From Belliella aquatica (GTDB taxonomy: Bacteria; Bacteroidota; Bacteroidia; Cytophagales; Cyclobacteriaceae), in the NCBI RefSeq assembly GCF_014637795.1, contig NZ_BMFD01000001.1, positions 98,518 to 162,517 on the forward strand: a DNA stretch of 64,000 nt, read 5' to 3'. A program made the translations under genes and the position numbers. The notes under the pieces are model-generated. The model worked only from the letters and a program-made list of their open reading frames with translations, did no database searches and was not told the DNA's origin. Below, piece after piece: positions 36,391-45,121 of this stretch; positions within the stretch are counted from its first letter, which is position 1; each line of letters opens with the position of its first letter.

Positions 36391-37023
36391 ATGTCAAATT
36401 ACTCTTCTATAGCGCCCAGCCGCTCTAAGGTCTTACTTAGTTGGCTAGCTGTTGTTTTCTTAACATTCTTTGCAGGAAAATTTATCCTAAACGACGCACT
36501 TCCCTACTTCGGGTTTGAAGAAGTGGTTTTCGGAAGGTTTTGGATGATGAAATGGCCACTAATCGGCCATATTACAGGCGGATTAATTGCTTTAACTTTA
36601 GGTCCCTTTCAGTTTTGGAGTGCATTCAGGAATAAGTATCTCTACATTCATCGATGGATGGGAGTTGGCTATATTCTGGGGATCTTGATTGCAGTAATCA
36701 GTTCGATTGCACTTTCGCTTACCACAGGACTAGCCATTCATTGGACTTGGAGCCTTGCTCTGTTGGGGCTTGCTGCTGCTTGGTTTTCCACAACCGCTAT
36801 GGCATTTAGATTTATTCTCTTACGCCGCATTCAACTTCATAAAGAATGGATGATCAGAAGCTATGTTGTAACATTTGCTTTTGTGCTATTCCGATGGCTT
36901 ACTAGTCAACCTTTCTACAATGAATTGGGCTCTTTTCAAGAAACTGGTCCAACAGCCATTTGGATATCTTGGGTGATTCCACTCTTTATTACTGAAATAA
37001 TCATTCAATGGAATAAAAAATAA
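36391..37023 (+). CDS. DUF2306 membrane protein
   Basis: A 210-residue inner-membrane protein with about six hydrophobic helices. It fits DUF2306: GHITGGLIALTLGPFQFW (helix 2), then YLYIHRWMGVGYILG (His at the helix start) and LHKEWMIRSYVVTFAF (second His plus Arg). The histidines at helix ends recall heme-binding b-type ferric reductase-like proteins, but this is not established. Sits between a Rid-like protein and a fatty acid hydroxylase with short spacings, so a lipid or redox role is possible. Confidence 0.78.
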   Translation: MSNYSSIAPSRSKVLLSWLAVVFLTFFAGKFILNDALPYFGFEEVVFGRFWMMKWPLIGHITGGLIALTLGPFQFWSAFRNKYLYIHRWMGVGYILGILIAVISSIALSLTTGLAIHWTWSLALLGLAAAWFSTTAMAFRFILLRRIQLHKEWMIRSYVVTFAFVLFRWLTSQPFYNELGSFQETGPTAIWISWVIPLFITEIIIQWNKK

Positions 37024-37036
37024 TTGATCCTGCTAC

Positions 37037-37846
37037 ATGACAAAAACCCTCGACTTTCTTCTCTCTATTGATCTTAATTACATTGTAATTGGCTTGATAG
37101 CAATTTTCTTCAGTCTAGAACAGCTGTTGAAAACTCAGTTCTCTTACAAAAATAGAGGGAGGCATTTATGGCAAGGCTTCCTATTTCAGATTGTGTTTAT
37201 CTTGCTAAATATTTTTTGGGCAATCCTCTTTGTAAATGCCATCGAATGGTTGAATCAATATGAAATCGGCTTGTTTTTTATTCTTGAACTCCCTTTTTGG
37301 ATCAAGGCAGTATTGGGAATTGCTATTTTAGATTTATCCGCATATTGGTTTCACCGTATTTCTCATCTCGTACCTATCATTTGGCGATTTCACCGCGTGC
37401 ATCATAGTGATACGAGTATGGACTCAACAACGTATTTCAGAGCACATCCCTTCGAAGTGTATTTATGGTTTGGTAGTGCCACTATTTTAGCCTCAGCTAT
37501 TTTTGGTTTTGATCTATCTATTTTAGGCTTGTACTTCCTGGTTCTCACCTTATTTCAGATTCTTGGTCATTCCAATCTTCGATTTCCGAATTGGATTGAT
37601 AGCTCATTTGGGTTAATCATTACCACACCCAACTTGCACAAGATTCACCATGATCAGGATCAATATTATACAGATTCCAATTTTGCAGACATCTTCATCT
37701 TATGGGATAGAATATTCGGCACCTACAAGCACAAAGCCGTCGATCAGATCAAATTTGGCTTGGCGGAATTTGAAGAAGAGAAAAAACAAACTTTTTGGTA
37801 TTTAGTACGAAGTCCTTTTTTTAATAGCATTTCTCAAAAAAAATAA
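37037..37846 (+). CDS. Sterol desaturase/fatty acid hydroxylase family protein
   Basis: A 269-residue membrane di-iron enzyme. The histidine boxes are intact: HRISH (HxxxH, near residue 112), FHRVHHSD (HxxHH, near 121) and HKIHHDQ (near 198), flanked by about four membrane helices. This pattern places it in the fatty acid hydroxylase superfamily (sterol desaturase, CrtZ-like, alkylglycerol monooxygenase). The region between boxes (DTSMDSTTYFRAHPFE) follows the sterol desaturase style. Substrate unknown; a membrane lipid or carotenoid is likely. Last gene of the three-gene unit; a hairpin follows. Confidence 0.88.
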   Translation: MTKTLDFLLSIDLNYIVIGLIAIFFSLEQLLKTQFSYKNRGRHLWQGFLFQIVFILLNIFWAILFVNAIEWLNQYEIGLFFILELPFWIKAVLGIAILDLSAYWFHRISHLVPIIWRFHRVHHSDTSMDSTTYFRAHPFEVYLWFGSATILASAIFGFDLSILGLYFLVLTLFQILGHSNLRFPNWIDSSFGLIITTPNLHKIHHDQDQYYTDSNFADIFILWDRIFGTYKHKAVDQIKFGLAEFEEEKKQTFWYLVRSPFFNSISQKK

Positions 37847-37870
37847 CCCTCCTACTCTCGTAGAAGGGTT
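37845..37870. terminator. Hairpin after the hydroxylase gene
   Basis: AACCCTCCTAC pairs with GTAGAAGGGTT (one mismatch) around a TCTC loop. A smaller stem AAAGAT-ctc-ATCTTTTT follows at about 37883-37899. Both lie between convergent genes and could end transcription from either side. Confidence 0.5.
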
Positions 37871-37927
37871 TATAATCAGATTAAAGATCTCATCTTTTTG
37901 AGAGTTCAATTAGATTTGTGGTGAATT

Positions 37928-38227
37928 TTAACGTCCCGATTTCTGCTTCTGACTTTCATTTTCAGCATTGGTATTCGGGTTTTCACGATCAGATTGGCTT
38001 TTTCCTGCTTTTTGATCGTCATCTTTTCTTTCTTGGGAAGACTTCTGATCCTTAGAAGCAACATCATGCTTTTGCTTCTTGTCACCGTCGTGATCGTTTT
38101 CTCTATCAGAATCTCTTTTGTTTCGATCTGTTTGATTCAGATCATTACTGCCTCTTTCTTGGTTGGTCTTCTGATTTGACTTGTCGTCATTTTGGGCATT
38201 GCGGTTTTGATCTTTTTGTTGGCTCAT
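37928..38227 (-). CDS. Highly charged disordered small protein
   Basis: A 99-residue protein made almost only of Asp, Glu, Lys, Arg, Gln, Asn and Ser (for example DDKSNQKTNQERGS, DRENDHDGDKKQKHD), with no hydrophobic segment. It would be intrinsically disordered. Such proteins in Bacteroidota are often stress-related or nucleic-acid/protein-associated, but no family can be named. The ATG at 38227 is the only start in frame. The coding call rests on length and strong frame-specific composition; a mirror frame also stays open, so confidence is moderate. Confidence 0.55.
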   Translation of the reverse strand: MSQQKDQNRNAQNDDKSNQKTNQERGSNDLNQTDRNKRDSDRENDHDGDKKQKHDVASKDQKSSQERKDDDQKAGKSQSDRENPNTNAENESQKQKSGR

Positions 38228-38486
38228 GTTATTGTGATTTAAAAGTTATAAATTATGATATTCAAATCTAACTCTTCTACTTAACCCTTCTGTTACATGA
38301 TTTCTCAATAAGATTATAAAATTATCAACCACCCATTCCTTGGAAATTATCAAAGAATTAAAAAATATCACCTGTTTTTCTAAAGACATCCTTTATCCAC
38401 AATTAAAATCCCACAGCTCCAAACCATAAAAAATGATAGCTTTTGAATTGCTAAAAAGCCATATGATTATGCTCTAGCAATATGAG

Positions 38487-40457
38487 CTATTTGTTTTTAA
38501 AACTAATCATAATCATGGTCCCGCTACTCACATCCTGAGTCAATTTGCCATCAATTTGACGAGTAAGCAAATCGACCAATTGAGTACCAAAACCAGTTCC
38601 CTTAGCTTTTGCATCTGAAGGTTTCCCAATTCCGTCATCTTTGATTTTTAATTGAAAATTGTCTTCATCCAATTTTACCAAACTTAATTCGATGTTTCCT
38701 TTTTCACCCGATGGAAAAGCATATTTCAGTGAATTGGTAAGCAGTTCGTTGACGATAAGTCCTAATGGGATGGCTGTGTCAACATCAAGATCTATTTCAT
38801 TCATGTTGATATCTATGCTTATCCTTTCGCTCTCATTATAGGAATCCAAAATATTGATGCAAAGATTATCAAAGTAATTTTTCATCTCAATAAATGCCAA
38901 ATGCTCGCTTTGATACAGTTTTTGATGTAATATCCCCATTGACTGTACCCTATTTTGGCTCGCCAACATCACTTCCTGCATATTAGGGTCCTCAATTTTT
39001 GCAGACTGCAAAGCCAACAATCCTGAGACTACTTCGAGGTTGTTTTTCACTCGATGATGAATTTCCTTGAGTAAGAGGACATTTTCATCGTTTTTTGATG
39101 AAAGCTGCTTTTGAGTTTTCGTCAAATCGTTGATCATGGCCTGAAGTTGATATGTTCGCTCTTCGACCTCTTGCTCCATAGCAAGAAAAAGCCTGCCATA
39201 CTGATTGGTGATATAAATGTAAATGCCCAATGGATAACTGATATACAACAAGATCAAGTCTACATAATAAAAGAATGTACTCAGCGTGATGAGGTCAGCA
39301 TTGACCATCCTATTGACCAATAAGAAAACAGAAGTACCTATAGCCCCAAATGTTACATAAAGCGCCCCTTTGTATTTCTCTTTAATGGCAATCCGCATGA
39401 TGATGACCATCAAAATAATGACGGCAAGTATGATAATAGCATCAAAAAGAATGAAATTGAAAACAGGGAAGAAATAATTGGCAGTCCTTAATAGAGCCAA
39501 CCAAACAAGATGCTTGGTCCAATAATATTTTTGTGTTCTAAATAGAGAGCTGAGAGAATAAGGTAAAAGACCATAACCCAAAGCAAAAGCCGTGGAATTT
39601 AAAATGCCACTGAATATTGGGTTTGAAAAACCAGTAAGTTCCGCAAACAGCAGTATATGAGCACAAAGGGCTGCACATAGAAAGAAAAAGGTGATAAGCG
39701 TAATCACCAGGTAAGGCTCCTCTCTCCTGAACTTGAAAAATAACAGAACATGCAACAGCAACAGAATAGAAAGCACCACTACGATTACGGATAGTGTGGC
39801 AAAGCTATTGGGATATCGGAAGTCTGAATATTTTGCTCGGACTGCTGAAGAGAACCCAACATCAAAGCCAAGATTCTCAGAAAAGTACCTAAATATTTTA
39901 AAGTTATTTTTTGCCTGATGGTTTGAAAACCTGACCGCCAAGGTATGGACATCCTGTGGGGTAATTTTCAAAGGTCTGTCTGGTGCATAATCGGGGGTAT
40001 AGGTTTTTTCGAATTGCTCATCGGTGGAAAAACTCCCATAAGTTTCCACAAGCTCCCCATCCAAATAAATCTCCGCTGCTCCCCATGAATAAAAATAGAG
40101 CCTCTCGATCGCTTCAACGGTATTTTTGTCCGCAGTAAACGAAATCCTCCACCAGCCAAATCCAGACCATAAGCTGTCAGGCATTTGATAAGCTTTTAGG
40201 TCAATTGGGTTTACTTTGTACCAGTTGGAGTCATCAAAATCAGGGCTAGACCACTCCAAATCATCTCCCGGATGATATCGCCAGCTATCATTAAATTTTA
40301 ATTCAAGTAAACCCTCCTTAAATAAGCTGCTGTCAATATGTGGGTTCTGTCCATAGGAATTTGAAGTGGCCAAATAAAAAAACGTAAAGGTCGCTATGCA
40401 AAAATATATGTTTATTAAACTGCTGATTTTCAGAAGAAATTGGTGGACATATAGCAT
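38487..40457 (-). CDS. 7TM-type HisKA_2 sensor kinase
   Basis: A 656-residue membrane kinase. A long N-terminal signal region (about residues 1-36, ending NSYGQ) precedes a periplasmic domain (about 40-215) that looks like a galactose-binding/beta-sandwich module (WRYHPGDDLEWSSPDFDDSNW, then GWWRISF, AEIYLDGELVETYGSF). About seven hydrophobic helices (about 220-430) follow, as in 7TMR-DISM receptors. After a coiled coil, the HisKA_2 domain has KEIHHRVKNNLEVVSGLLAL and the ATPase has NELLTNSLKYAF, DDGIGKP and GTGFGTQLVD. No regulator is adjacent, so the partner is unlinked. The closest in-window relative is the TPR kinase at 32139. Confidence 0.88.
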   Translation of the reverse strand: MLYVHQFLLKISSLINIYFCIATFTFFYLATSNSYGQNPHIDSSLFKEGLLELKFNDSWRYHPGDDLEWSSPDFDDSNWYKVNPIDLKAYQMPDSLWSGFGWWRISFTADKNTVEAIERLYFYSWGAAEIYLDGELVETYGSFSTDEQFEKTYTPDYAPDRPLKITPQDVHTLAVRFSNHQAKNNFKIFRYFSENLGFDVGFSSAVRAKYSDFRYPNSFATLSVIVVVLSILLLLHVLLFFKFRREEPYLVITLITFFFLCAALCAHILLFAELTGFSNPIFSGILNSTAFALGYGLLPYSLSSLFRTQKYYWTKHLVWLALLRTANYFFPVFNFILFDAIIILAVIILMVIIMRIAIKEKYKGALYVTFGAIGTSVFLLVNRMVNADLITLSTFFYYVDLILLYISYPLGIYIYITNQYGRLFLAMEQEVEERTYQLQAMINDLTKTQKQLSSKNDENVLLLKEIHHRVKNNLEVVSGLLALQSAKIEDPNMQEVMLASQNRVQSMGILHQKLYQSEHLAFIEMKNYFDNLCINILDSYNESERISIDINMNEIDLDVDTAIPLGLIVNELLTNSLKYAFPSGEKGNIELSLVKLDEDNFQLKIKDDGIGKPSDAKAKGTGFGTQLVDLLTRQIDGKLTQDVSSGTMIMISFKNK

Positions 40458-40757
40458 GTGTCAAACATAAAATTATTTTTCGAGAATAGATATTTAAAAA
40501 ATATTTAGGTATTCAAAATCTAAAAGAAAGCAGAAGAATAGCTTTAAATACGGCTGTTTAAATTCTCTAAACTCGTCTTTCGCAAAGAAAAATATTCTAT
40601 TCGGGAAGAATATCAGCCATTTCGTCCTAAGTAATAAAAATAGAGAAGGCTGGGTATTTAACTTGACTCCATAAATTAGAATATAGTCAGAAATAACGTC
40701 TTTTTAATAAAATGACTTAGACCATTTGCCGATTTGGAAATCAAAAAGCAATGGTAA
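40458..40757. other. Intergenic region, 300 bp
   Basis: Divergent promoter region between the 7TM kinase and the membrane protein at 40758. AT-rich. I saw no exact TAnnTTTG box, repeat or hairpin worth calling. Confidence 0.4.
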
Positions 40758-41441
40758 ATGAAAAATCATTCATACTTTATGGACAATCGAACGAAGGCTT
40801 TTATAATAGAAAATAGTTACACAAAAACAGGGTTATTTTTCTTAATAATCATTCCTTTGGTAGGCATTGGATTTTACCCTAGTTACTTCAGTTTCTTTCC
40901 TACACAGTTTCAGAAAATTGATATTCTGGTGCACCTGCATTTCTTTTTTTCCGCCTTGTGGATAGTAATTTTGATATTACAACCATTTTTAATAGTCAAC
41001 AAGCACTATCGGTGGCATAAACGTTTGGGTAAGGTTACCTATATTATTTTTCCCCTTTGGATAATGAGTTTTTTACCCATGATAAATAATCTCATTCAAA
41101 GTGAAAAATATAATGTTTTAGTTTTTCCTATCGGCACCATGACCTTGTTGATTATTTTTTATGCATTAGCAATCAAGCACCGAAAAACAGCTGCTAAACA
41201 TATGCGCTATTTCATCGCATCAGCTATTGTTCTTATAGACCCAACAATTGGAAGATGGACTTATACAATCTTTCAAAATGACTTGATCGCTATGCCAATT
41301 ACCTATGGAATTATGAATCTCATACTCATAGCACTTATATGGATGGATAAGCGTAATGGAAAGGATTATAAGCCTTATTTGGTCGCATTATCTTGTTTTC
41401 TCCTGTATAACATTGCTTTTTTTCTGGTATTCCTCAATTAA
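40758..41441 (+). CDS. Six-helix membrane protein, DUF2306-like pattern
   Basis: A 227-residue inner-membrane protein with about six helices. It shares with the DUF2306 protein at 36391 the spacing of a His at a helix end (DILVHLHFFFSALWIVIL), then HYRWHKRLGKVTYI and KHRKTAAKHMRYF, but overall similarity is weak. The conserved histidines and arginines near membrane edges could hold a heme. Start could also be ATG at 40779. Stand-alone gene between a kinase and a receiver gene. Function unknown. Confidence 0.65.
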   Translation: MKNHSYFMDNRTKAFIIENSYTKTGLFFLIIIPLVGIGFYPSYFSFFPTQFQKIDILVHLHFFFSALWIVILILQPFLIVNKHYRWHKRLGKVTYIIFPLWIMSFLPMINNLIQSEKYNVLVFPIGTMTLLIIFYALAIKHRKTAAKHMRYFIASAIVLIDPTIGRWTYTIFQNDLIAMPITYGIMNLILIALIWMDKRNGKDYKPYLVALSCFLLYNIAFFLVFLN

Positions 41442-41666
41442 CCCAAAAACACCCTTTGATGCAAGCGTAAAAACTTTGGATTGAGTAATTTTTGAATTGA
41501 TAGATTTCAGTATTTCGAAAACTTTATGTTTTCACTCGGACAGATTACTGTAGCATTCGTCCCAATTCTATCATTTATCATGGCGTATTTTTATAAATTT
41601 AATCTATCCAAAAAACCAGTATATCTAATTAAACTTAAGGTGGTAATTATAAAACAATTAATAAAA

Positions 41667-42044
41667 ATGAAATTTTTAGTAGTAGATGATGAAAGAGATG
41701 TTGAAATGCTTTTTCGACAACAACTCAGAAAAGAGATAAGAAATGGTTTGATTGAATTTGATTTTGCATTTTCTGGACAAGAAGCACTTGAAATACTAAA
41801 ATCAAGAATTCCTCCGGAAGTATTATACATATTTTCAGACATCAACATGCCCGGAATGTCTGGATTAGAATTGTTGCAAAAAGTGAAATCAGAGTTTCCA
41901 AAAATTCATGTAAGCATGATATCAGCCTATGGAGACATAGAAAATTATGATCGTGCAATCAAAATCGGAGCTAAAGGGTTTTTTACAAAACCTTTAGACT
42001 TCAGCACAATCAAACAAGAGATCCAAAAGATGATAAACACCTAG
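41667..42044 (+). CDS. Single-domain response regulator
   Basis: A 125-residue receiver with no output domain, from the ATG at 41667; the upstream ATG at 41526 would add 47 hydrophobic/basic residues with no relation to receivers. Motifs: acidic pair in KFLVVDDERDVE, phosphoacceptor Asp in YIFSDINMPGMSG, Ser in VSMISAYGD and Lys in FFTKPLD. It is a close paralogue of the receiver at 47881 (same VDDERDVEMLFRQ start), so duplication is likely. No kinase is directly attached, but one lies 1.5 kb downstream (43525). It may act by protein contact, as CheY-like proteins do. Confidence 0.88.
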   Translation: MKFLVVDDERDVEMLFRQQLRKEIRNGLIEFDFAFSGQEALEILKSRIPPEVLYIFSDINMPGMSGLELLQKVKSEFPKIHVSMISAYGDIENYDRAIKIGAKGFFTKPLDFSTIKQEIQKMINT

Positions 42045-42193
42045 CCTTGGCCAAATTTGAATATGATAATTTGTTTCAGACTTTAAAATTTAACTAAGAC
42101 AGATATTTCTATCATTTATAACGCTTCTTTCAAAATAAAATTTCTTTGGTATAGCTTTTGACTAGTTGCTAGTTCACAACAAAAGAACACACA

Positions 42194-42397
42194 ATGAAAA
42201 TATTAGCAGTAGTAGGGATTCTCGCTTTGACAATGTCTTTCGGATGTACTGACAAGACCGAAAAAGTCACCAAAACTGAAATTAGAACAGAAGTTCAAAA
42301 AGAAAAAGAAGCTGATACTCAAATAAAAATTGGTACCAACGGTGGCTCTGTCAAAACAAAGAATGTAGAAGTAGAAATTAAAAACGAAAATAATTAA
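42194..42397 (+). CDS. Small lipoprotein
   Basis: A 67-residue protein with a signal and lipobox MSFGC (Cys18), followed by a short hydrophilic tail rich in Lys, Glu and Thr (VTKTEIRTEVQKEKEADTQ), with no recognisable domain. A strong terminator follows at 42466, and the gene is well separated, which supports it being real. Function unknown. Confidence 0.65.
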   Translation: MKILAVVGILALTMSFGCTDKTEKVTKTEIRTEVQKEKEADTQIKIGTNGGSVKTKNVEVEIKNENN

Positions 42398-42465
42398 TTC
42401 GATACCCGCTACCTGCACTTTATATCAAAAGTGCTTTCAGGATATCGGATATACCTTAAACCTAT

Positions 42466-42498
42466 AAAAAAGCTGAGCTGAAAGGTTCAGCTTTTTTT
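42466..42498 (+). terminator. Rho-independent terminator
   Basis: AAAAAGCTGA pairs with TCAGCTTTTT; a run of seven to eight T ends at 42498. It lies 69 bases after the small lipoprotein stop. Confidence 0.8.
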
Positions 42499-42671
42499 GT
42501 GTTTACAACAAGCATAATTTATAAATCGCTTTATTAATTGAGATTTTCAAACGGGGCACCATTAATGCTCTACCCACATTAGATTGTATCCAGATATTTT
42601 AAGAGCTTTTAAAAAACCACTTTTACTAGACCAGCCTACAATTCAACAAACACTATAAATAAAAGTATAAT

Positions 42672-43241
42672 ATGAAATTTCATTTAATTGGATTGCTTTG
42701 TGCAATCATGATGACAAGTACACTTCAAGCACAACATGTAAATATTGGTGTAAAAGGTGGACTAAACGTCTACAACGTTACGGGAAGCAATTTTGATCAA
42801 AAATTAGGTGCACATATCGGACTCCTTGGTCACGTGCATTTGACAGATAAATTTGGCTTACAGCCAGAAATTTACTACTCCATGCAAGGTGCAAAATTTG
42901 CAAGTTCTGACAATAGCCTGAATTTAGGTTATATCAATGTTCCAGTTCTGCTACAATACATGTTTGACAATGGCTTCAGAATTCAAGCTGGTCCTCAACT
43001 TGGTGTATTGGCAAGTGCTAAAGCTGTCGCAGGTGATACAAAGGTTGATGTCAAAGACGATTTCAAAAGCATTGACCTAGGTCTTGGCTTAGGCGCTAGT
43101 TATGTTCATCCACCTTCTGGATTTGGAATAGATGCCAGATACAACCTTGGATTGAGTAATATCAGCGAAAATGCCTCAAATGATTATAAAAACAGAGGCT
43201 TCCAATTGGGTGTGTTCTATTTATTTAAGCATAAAAACTAA
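42672..43241 (+). CDS. Outer membrane beta-barrel protein, PorT-like
   Basis: A 189-residue protein with a signal peptide (MKFHLIGLLCAIMMTSTLQAQ) and alternating hydrophobic strands typical of the Bacteroidota outer-membrane beta-barrel (OMP_b-brl_2): VNIGVKGGLNVYNV, FGLQPEIYYSMQGAKF, YINVPVLLQYMF, FRIQAGPQLGVLASA and a final FQLGVFYLF. About eight strands. It would sit in the outer membrane. Has its own promoter region and a textbook terminator downstream. Confidence 0.85.
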   Translation: MKFHLIGLLCAIMMTSTLQAQHVNIGVKGGLNVYNVTGSNFDQKLGAHIGLLGHVHLTDKFGLQPEIYYSMQGAKFASSDNSLNLGYINVPVLLQYMFDNGFRIQAGPQLGVLASAKAVAGDTKVDVKDDFKSIDLGLGLGASYVHPPSGFGIDARYNLGLSNISENASNDYKNRGFQLGVFYLFKHKN

Positions 43242-43260
43242 GAATCCGAAATTTTTATCT

Positions 43261-43294
43261 ACCGGCCTAAATTCAAACTTAGGCCGGTTTTTTT
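43261..43294 (+). terminator. Rho-independent terminator
   Basis: ACCGGCCTAA pairs with TTAGGCCGGT around ATTCAAAC, followed by T7. It lies 20 bases after the outer-membrane protein stop. Confidence 0.85.
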
Positions 43295-43418
43295 ATTTAT
43301 ATCCACACCTAAAGTACCAAAAAAGAGGTATAACCTATTTGAATCAAGTACAATTTTTTAATCTGATAATATAATTCTCAGTCACTTTTTCAAAAAATCA
43401 CTATCAAATCATTATATT

Positions 43419-43426
43419 TAGTTTTG
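43419..43426 (+). promoter_or_regulatory. Candidate -7 promoter box TAGTTTTG
   Basis: TAGTTTTG matches TAnnTTTG exactly, 99 bases upstream of the kinase start at 43525 and 27 bases upstream of the 22-codon ORF. No clear -33 element. Confidence 0.4.
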
Positions 43427-43452
43427 TGATTTTCGTCTTTTGAGATACAACT

Positions 43453-43521
43453 ATGGAGAACTTACCCATCAACACAACAGATCAATTTTTAGAAACGATG
43501 TTTTTAACCGCAAAAGGATAG
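43453..43521 (+). CDS. Possible 22-codon leader peptide
   Basis: ATG at 43453 opens a frame of 22 codons (MENLPINTTDQFLETMFLTA, then KG) ending in TAG at 43519-43521, three bases before the ATG of the membrane kinase. It lies between a promoter-like box and the kinase start, so it could be a translated leader coupled to the kinase. Too short to judge by composition. Confidence 0.3.
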   Translation: MENLPINTTDQFLETMFLTAKG

Positions 43522-43524
43522 ATT

Positions 43525-44913
43525 ATGTATTTTGTAAATTTCTTTTCTCTACTCATCCTTTACTACCTGAGATCCAATATTATCAAGTTTAATCCTACAT
43601 CTCCTTTAAAAAAATGGATAAATGTAGGTTTTGTAGTGGCATCAACCTTATGGATTGCTGGTGGTTCATTTGAGTTTTCGGAAGCTTATATTATAGCGAC
43701 AATTATCAAGATTTTGTCAGTAGCTCTTATCGCTTATTTGGGATATCTAGTCTATAAAATCCCAGAATTTGAACGCACCAAAACATTACTCAATGCAGTA
43801 GCTCCAATAATAATCTTAGGAGTGATCGAAGACTTGATTGAGATAATCAATCCTAGATTTTACAAGGAATGGGAAAAAGTATTTGAAGTAGCTTTACTAT
43901 TTGCCTTTATATGGGCTGTAGTCATGTATTTCATCACCAGAAAACAAAGAAAAGCCCTCGAAATAGAAAGACTCAAAGCGATAGAAAGAGAACGGGAAAT
44001 GGAGATCATCGAATCCGTAAAAGCTTCCCTAGAATTAGAAGTAGCAGATCGCACCAATGAACTAATCAGACAAAAAACAGAATTAGAAAAAACGCTAGAA
44101 GAGCTCAAAGCCGCCCAATCACAGCTCATCCATGCCGAAAAAATGGCTTCTTTAGGAGAATTGACTGCTGGCATCGCTCACGAAATTCAAAACCCACTCA
44201 ATTTTGTCAATAACTTCTCAGAAGTAAGCATAGAATTGCTTGAAGAAATCCGAGAATTGAGAGTTAAGAAGCGAGAAACAAAAATCGATACAAAAGATGA
44301 AAATGAAGAACTCCAAGATGAAATCCTGGAAGATATCAGTAAGAATCTAGAAAAAATCACCCATCATGGCAAGCGTGCAGACTCTATTGTAAAAGGAATG
44401 CTCGAACACAGCAGAAGCAATTCTGGAGAAAAAATACCGACTGATATCAATCTCTTGGCAGATGAATACCTCAGACTTTCTTTTCATGGAATTAGAGCAA
44501 AAGACAAATCATTCTCAGCAGATTTTTCTACAGATTTTGATCAATCAATCCCCCTTGTCAACGTAGCATTTTCAGATATTGGGAGAGTATTTCTGAATAT
44601 TTTTAACAATGCATTTTATGCCTGTAATGACAAAAGAAAAGTTTCGGAAAGTTACATACCGAAAGTTCAAGTCAGTACCAAAAATCTAGGTAGTATTATA
44701 GAAATCATTATTTCAGATAACGGAAATGGTATTCCTGATCAAATCAAAGATAAAATATTTCAACCTTTTTTCACGACCAAACCAACAGGGTTAGGTAAAG
44801 GTCTGGGTTTGAGCCTAAGTTATGATATCATCAAGGTACATGGCGGGGAGATTGCTGTCAAAAGTGAACCCAATCATGGGACACAATTTATCATTACTCT
44901 TCCATTAGATTAA
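43525..44913 (+). CDS. Membrane sensor histidine kinase
   Basis: A 462-residue kinase with a membrane N-terminus: about four to five hydrophobic stretches between residues 1 and 145 (MYFVNFFSLLILYYL; VGFVVASTLWIAGG; LSVALIAYLGYLV; FEVALLFAFIWAVVMYFI). A charged coiled coil (about 145-200) leads to HisKA with His219 in [12 protein letters not shown], then NNAFYACNDK, DNGNGIP and [11 protein letters not shown] in the ATPase. The core resembles the kinases at 13660 and 46987. There is no receiver. It is 208 bases upstream of the phospholipase gene and may control that cluster. Signal unknown; no large periplasmic domain, so it may sense the membrane. Confidence 0.88.
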   Translation: MYFVNFFSLLILYYLRSNIIKFNPTSPLKKWINVGFVVASTLWIAGGSFEFSEAYIIATIIKILSVALIAYLGYLVYKIPEFERTKTLLNAVAPIIILGVIEDLIEIINPRFYKEWEKVFEVALLFAFIWAVVMYFITRKQRKALEIERLKAIEREREMEIIESVKASLELEVADRTNELIRQKTELEKTLEELKAAQSQLIHAEKMASLGELTAGIAHEIQNPLNFVNNFSEVSIELLEEIRELRVKKRETKIDTKDENEELQDEILEDISKNLEKITHHGKRADSIVKGMLEHSRSNSGEKIPTDINLLADEYLRLSFHGIRAKDKSFSADFSTDFDQSIPLVNVAFSDIGRVFLNIFNNAFYACNDKRKVSESYIPKVQVSTKNLGSIIEIIISDNGNGIPDQIKDKIFQPFFTTKPTGLGKGLGLSLSYDIIKVHGGEIAVKSEPNHGTQFIITLPLD

Positions 44914-45121
44914 ACCGATAAATTACCTGATATAGGAGAGGGGTACCAATTGAAGAAATTGCACTTTTAAAAAAATAAAAACATCTGTTTGAGGGTAAGG
45001 TAATAATTATAAAAACGGATCCTGAAACACTAGAACAAAAGATTGCAACCTATCAACAAAATATTGGTAGGCTAATTCTATAATTTTAAGAAATAGTTTA
45101 ATAAACAACTATTCCCACAAT

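Noticed and set aside
37994-38179. Plus-strand hydrophobic ORF opposite the charged protein
   Set aside because: It is the mirror image of the Asp/Lys-rich minus frame; its hydrophobic look follows from base composition.
41526-41666. Longer start for the receiver at 41667
   Set aside because: The extra 47 residues are not receiver-like, whereas MKFLVVDDE is a standard receiver start and matches the paralogue at 47881.
44979-45083. Open frame reading EGKVIIIKTDPETLEQKIAT before the phospholipase
   Set aside because: It has no ATG, GTG or TTG start and is only 34 codons; it may be a gene remnant but cannot be supported.
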